In this document: one piece after another, positions 29,742 through 30,461 of the stretch
Numbering within the stretch: position 1 is the stretch's first letter
How the letters are laid out: each line of letters starts with the position of its first letter
Assembly: GCA_014860005.1 (NCBI GenBank)
Contig: JACZKP010000192.1
Span: 1-30,461, forward strand
Length of the DNA stretch: 30,461 nucleotides
Direction of reading: 5' to 3'
Source: Verrucomicrobiota bacterium
GTDB taxonomy: Bacteria > Verrucomicrobiota > Verrucomicrobiae > Limisphaerales > UBA11358
The notes under the pieces: model-generated
The model's database searches: none
Told to the model about the DNA's origin: nothing
Seen by the model: the letters and a program-made list of their open reading frames with translations, nothing else
Made by a program: the position numbers and the translations under genes

Positions 29742-30461
29742 TTACTGACAATGTAACGCCCGGTTTAATCTTTCTGAAAATACTTTTACCTTGGAATGAT
29801 CACCGGCAAAAAGCAGCTTCATAGCTTTCATGTAACGAGGGGCGGTTGATTCAACTGAAGAGGCAATCATAACAGTATGCGCATACACAAGTACACATGG
29901 TGCCGCTTGGTGTTTTTTGAAGAGATCACCCACTGTCTCGTTCAAGGTTGAAGAAGGACCTGCCCCCAGCATCTTGCCAAGCGTATCGTTGATCGTCTCC
30001 AATAGTATCTGTGGTACATGATTCAAAGGCCAAACGCGGTTTTTACTCGGGATGTAAAGAGCGTCATGATTCAAAAGAGGGGAGATGTCCAAAAGCACTA
30101 TTCCTCGGCGTTTATCAATTTTACCACATGCAATCGCTCGGTCGATCTGCTCTAACCCTTCTTCTATTCTTTCCCTGAGATTTACTCTATTCAAAGAGTT
30201 GAGCGATTTACACGCTATGCCAAAGTTCTCGCTAGTAGACCTTATGATTATGTCTGGGTTTGGATCTTTGCTGTTCGACTCTTCTGGATCCTCAAGGAAC
30301 ACTTCGTCGAAAGTGTTTAGAGCTGCCAAACCAATCATTAGCTCAATGGTTTTTCGAGAGCAATCTTGAAGGAGTTCTGGCCGCAACGTTTCGACTCCAG
30401 CTTCTCTTATCAATTCTTGAATACGGCTTGGTTTGGATTGTTGGTGAGTATACGTTGCCGC
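29742..30461 (-). CDS. Partial restriction-endonuclease-like protein (5' end beyond window)
   Basis: The frame is open through the right edge, so only the C-terminal 239 residues are seen. The stretch DPNPDIIIRSTSENFGIACKSLN fits a PD-(D/E)xK nuclease core in which the usual D/E of the second motif is Ala (ACK), and it is followed by the helix RERIEEGLEQIDRA and a strand GIVLLDISPLLNHD. I recall a family of nuclease-like proteins with an ACK motif of this sort, but cannot confirm it. The DNA is visibly more AT-rich than that of the cluster to the left, suggesting a different origin. Confidence 0.6.
   Translation of the reverse strand, partial: AATYTHQQSKPSRIQELIREAGVETLRPELLQDCSRKTIELMIGLAALNTFDEVFLEDPEESNSKDPNPDIIIRSTSENFGIACKSLNSLNRVNLRERIEEGLEQIDRAIACGKIDKRRGIVLLDISPLLNHDALYIPSKNRVWPLNHVPQILLETINDTLGKMLGAGPSSTLNETVGDLFKKHQAAPCVLVYAHTVMIASSVESTAPRYMKAMKLLFAGDHSKVKVFSERLNRALHCQ

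Noticed and set aside
1..30461. CRISPR array, integrase, transposase or rRNA
   Set aside because: I looked for spaced repeats, recombinase motifs and rRNA-like sequence and saw none in the window.

Overview
The window looks like an accessory region (genomic island) of a fairly GC-rich bacterium. Shine-Dalgarno motifs are often weak, GTG starts are common, and short lineage-type hypothetical genes are many. A Verrucomicrobiota or Planctomycetota host is my best guess, but it rests on general character and not on a marker gene.

Left edge (1-2542): a complete tRNA-Arg(UCG) with encoded CCA on the minus strand, then a gene-poor stretch holding an 11-bp tandem direct repeat of the kind integrases bind. 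Next come an HNH nuclease gene and two 5'-truncated remnants on the plus strand: the effector half of a LysR regulator and the C-terminus of a short-chain dehydrogenase. No integrase or transposase is visible. This reads as a scarred island edge.

Defence operon (2710-6567, plus strand): three translationally coupled genes. The first is an Argonaute N-lobe-like protein, the second a catalytically degenerate MID-PIWI protein, and the third a SIR2-family NADase-like effector. A fourth small ORF follows directly in the same frame after the SIR2 stop. The set resembles inactive long-B or short prokaryotic Argonaute abortive-infection systems with a SIR2 effector. The layout is unusual because the Argonaute is split into two genes and SIR2 is a separate third gene. 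A perfect 14-bp palindrome precedes the operon.

Large minus-strand cluster (29553 down to 6694): about 30 closely packed genes, at least eight of them joined by 4-nt ATGA or GTGA overlaps, with one gene on the opposite strand (23352-24026). Recognisable members are a Ycf46-like AAA ATPase with its DUF1257 (Ycf35) and DUF2997 partners, a WGR-domain protein, a second AAA+ ATPase with an altered Walker B, a ParB/sulfiredoxin-like protein, a full-length but divergent NAD+-dependent DNA ligase, a degenerate type IA topoisomerase-like protein that has lost its toprim acidic and catalytic tyrosine motifs, two stand-alone CheY-like receivers, two zinc-ribbon proteins and two small membrane proteins. 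The rest are small proteins I cannot name. The mix of DNA-end or nick-related parts (ligase, WGR, topoisomerase-like, ParB-like) with AAA machines and signalling receivers suggests one multi-protein DNA-processing or stress/conflict system. I know of no description of this set. Its function is inference.

Right edge (29742-30461): the 3' part of a restriction-endonuclease-like gene in visibly more AT-rich DNA, running off the window. Several genes show single-base frameshifts at short homopolymers (near 6556, 17319-17324 and 24283-24289). These could be sequencing or assembly errors or recent mutations.
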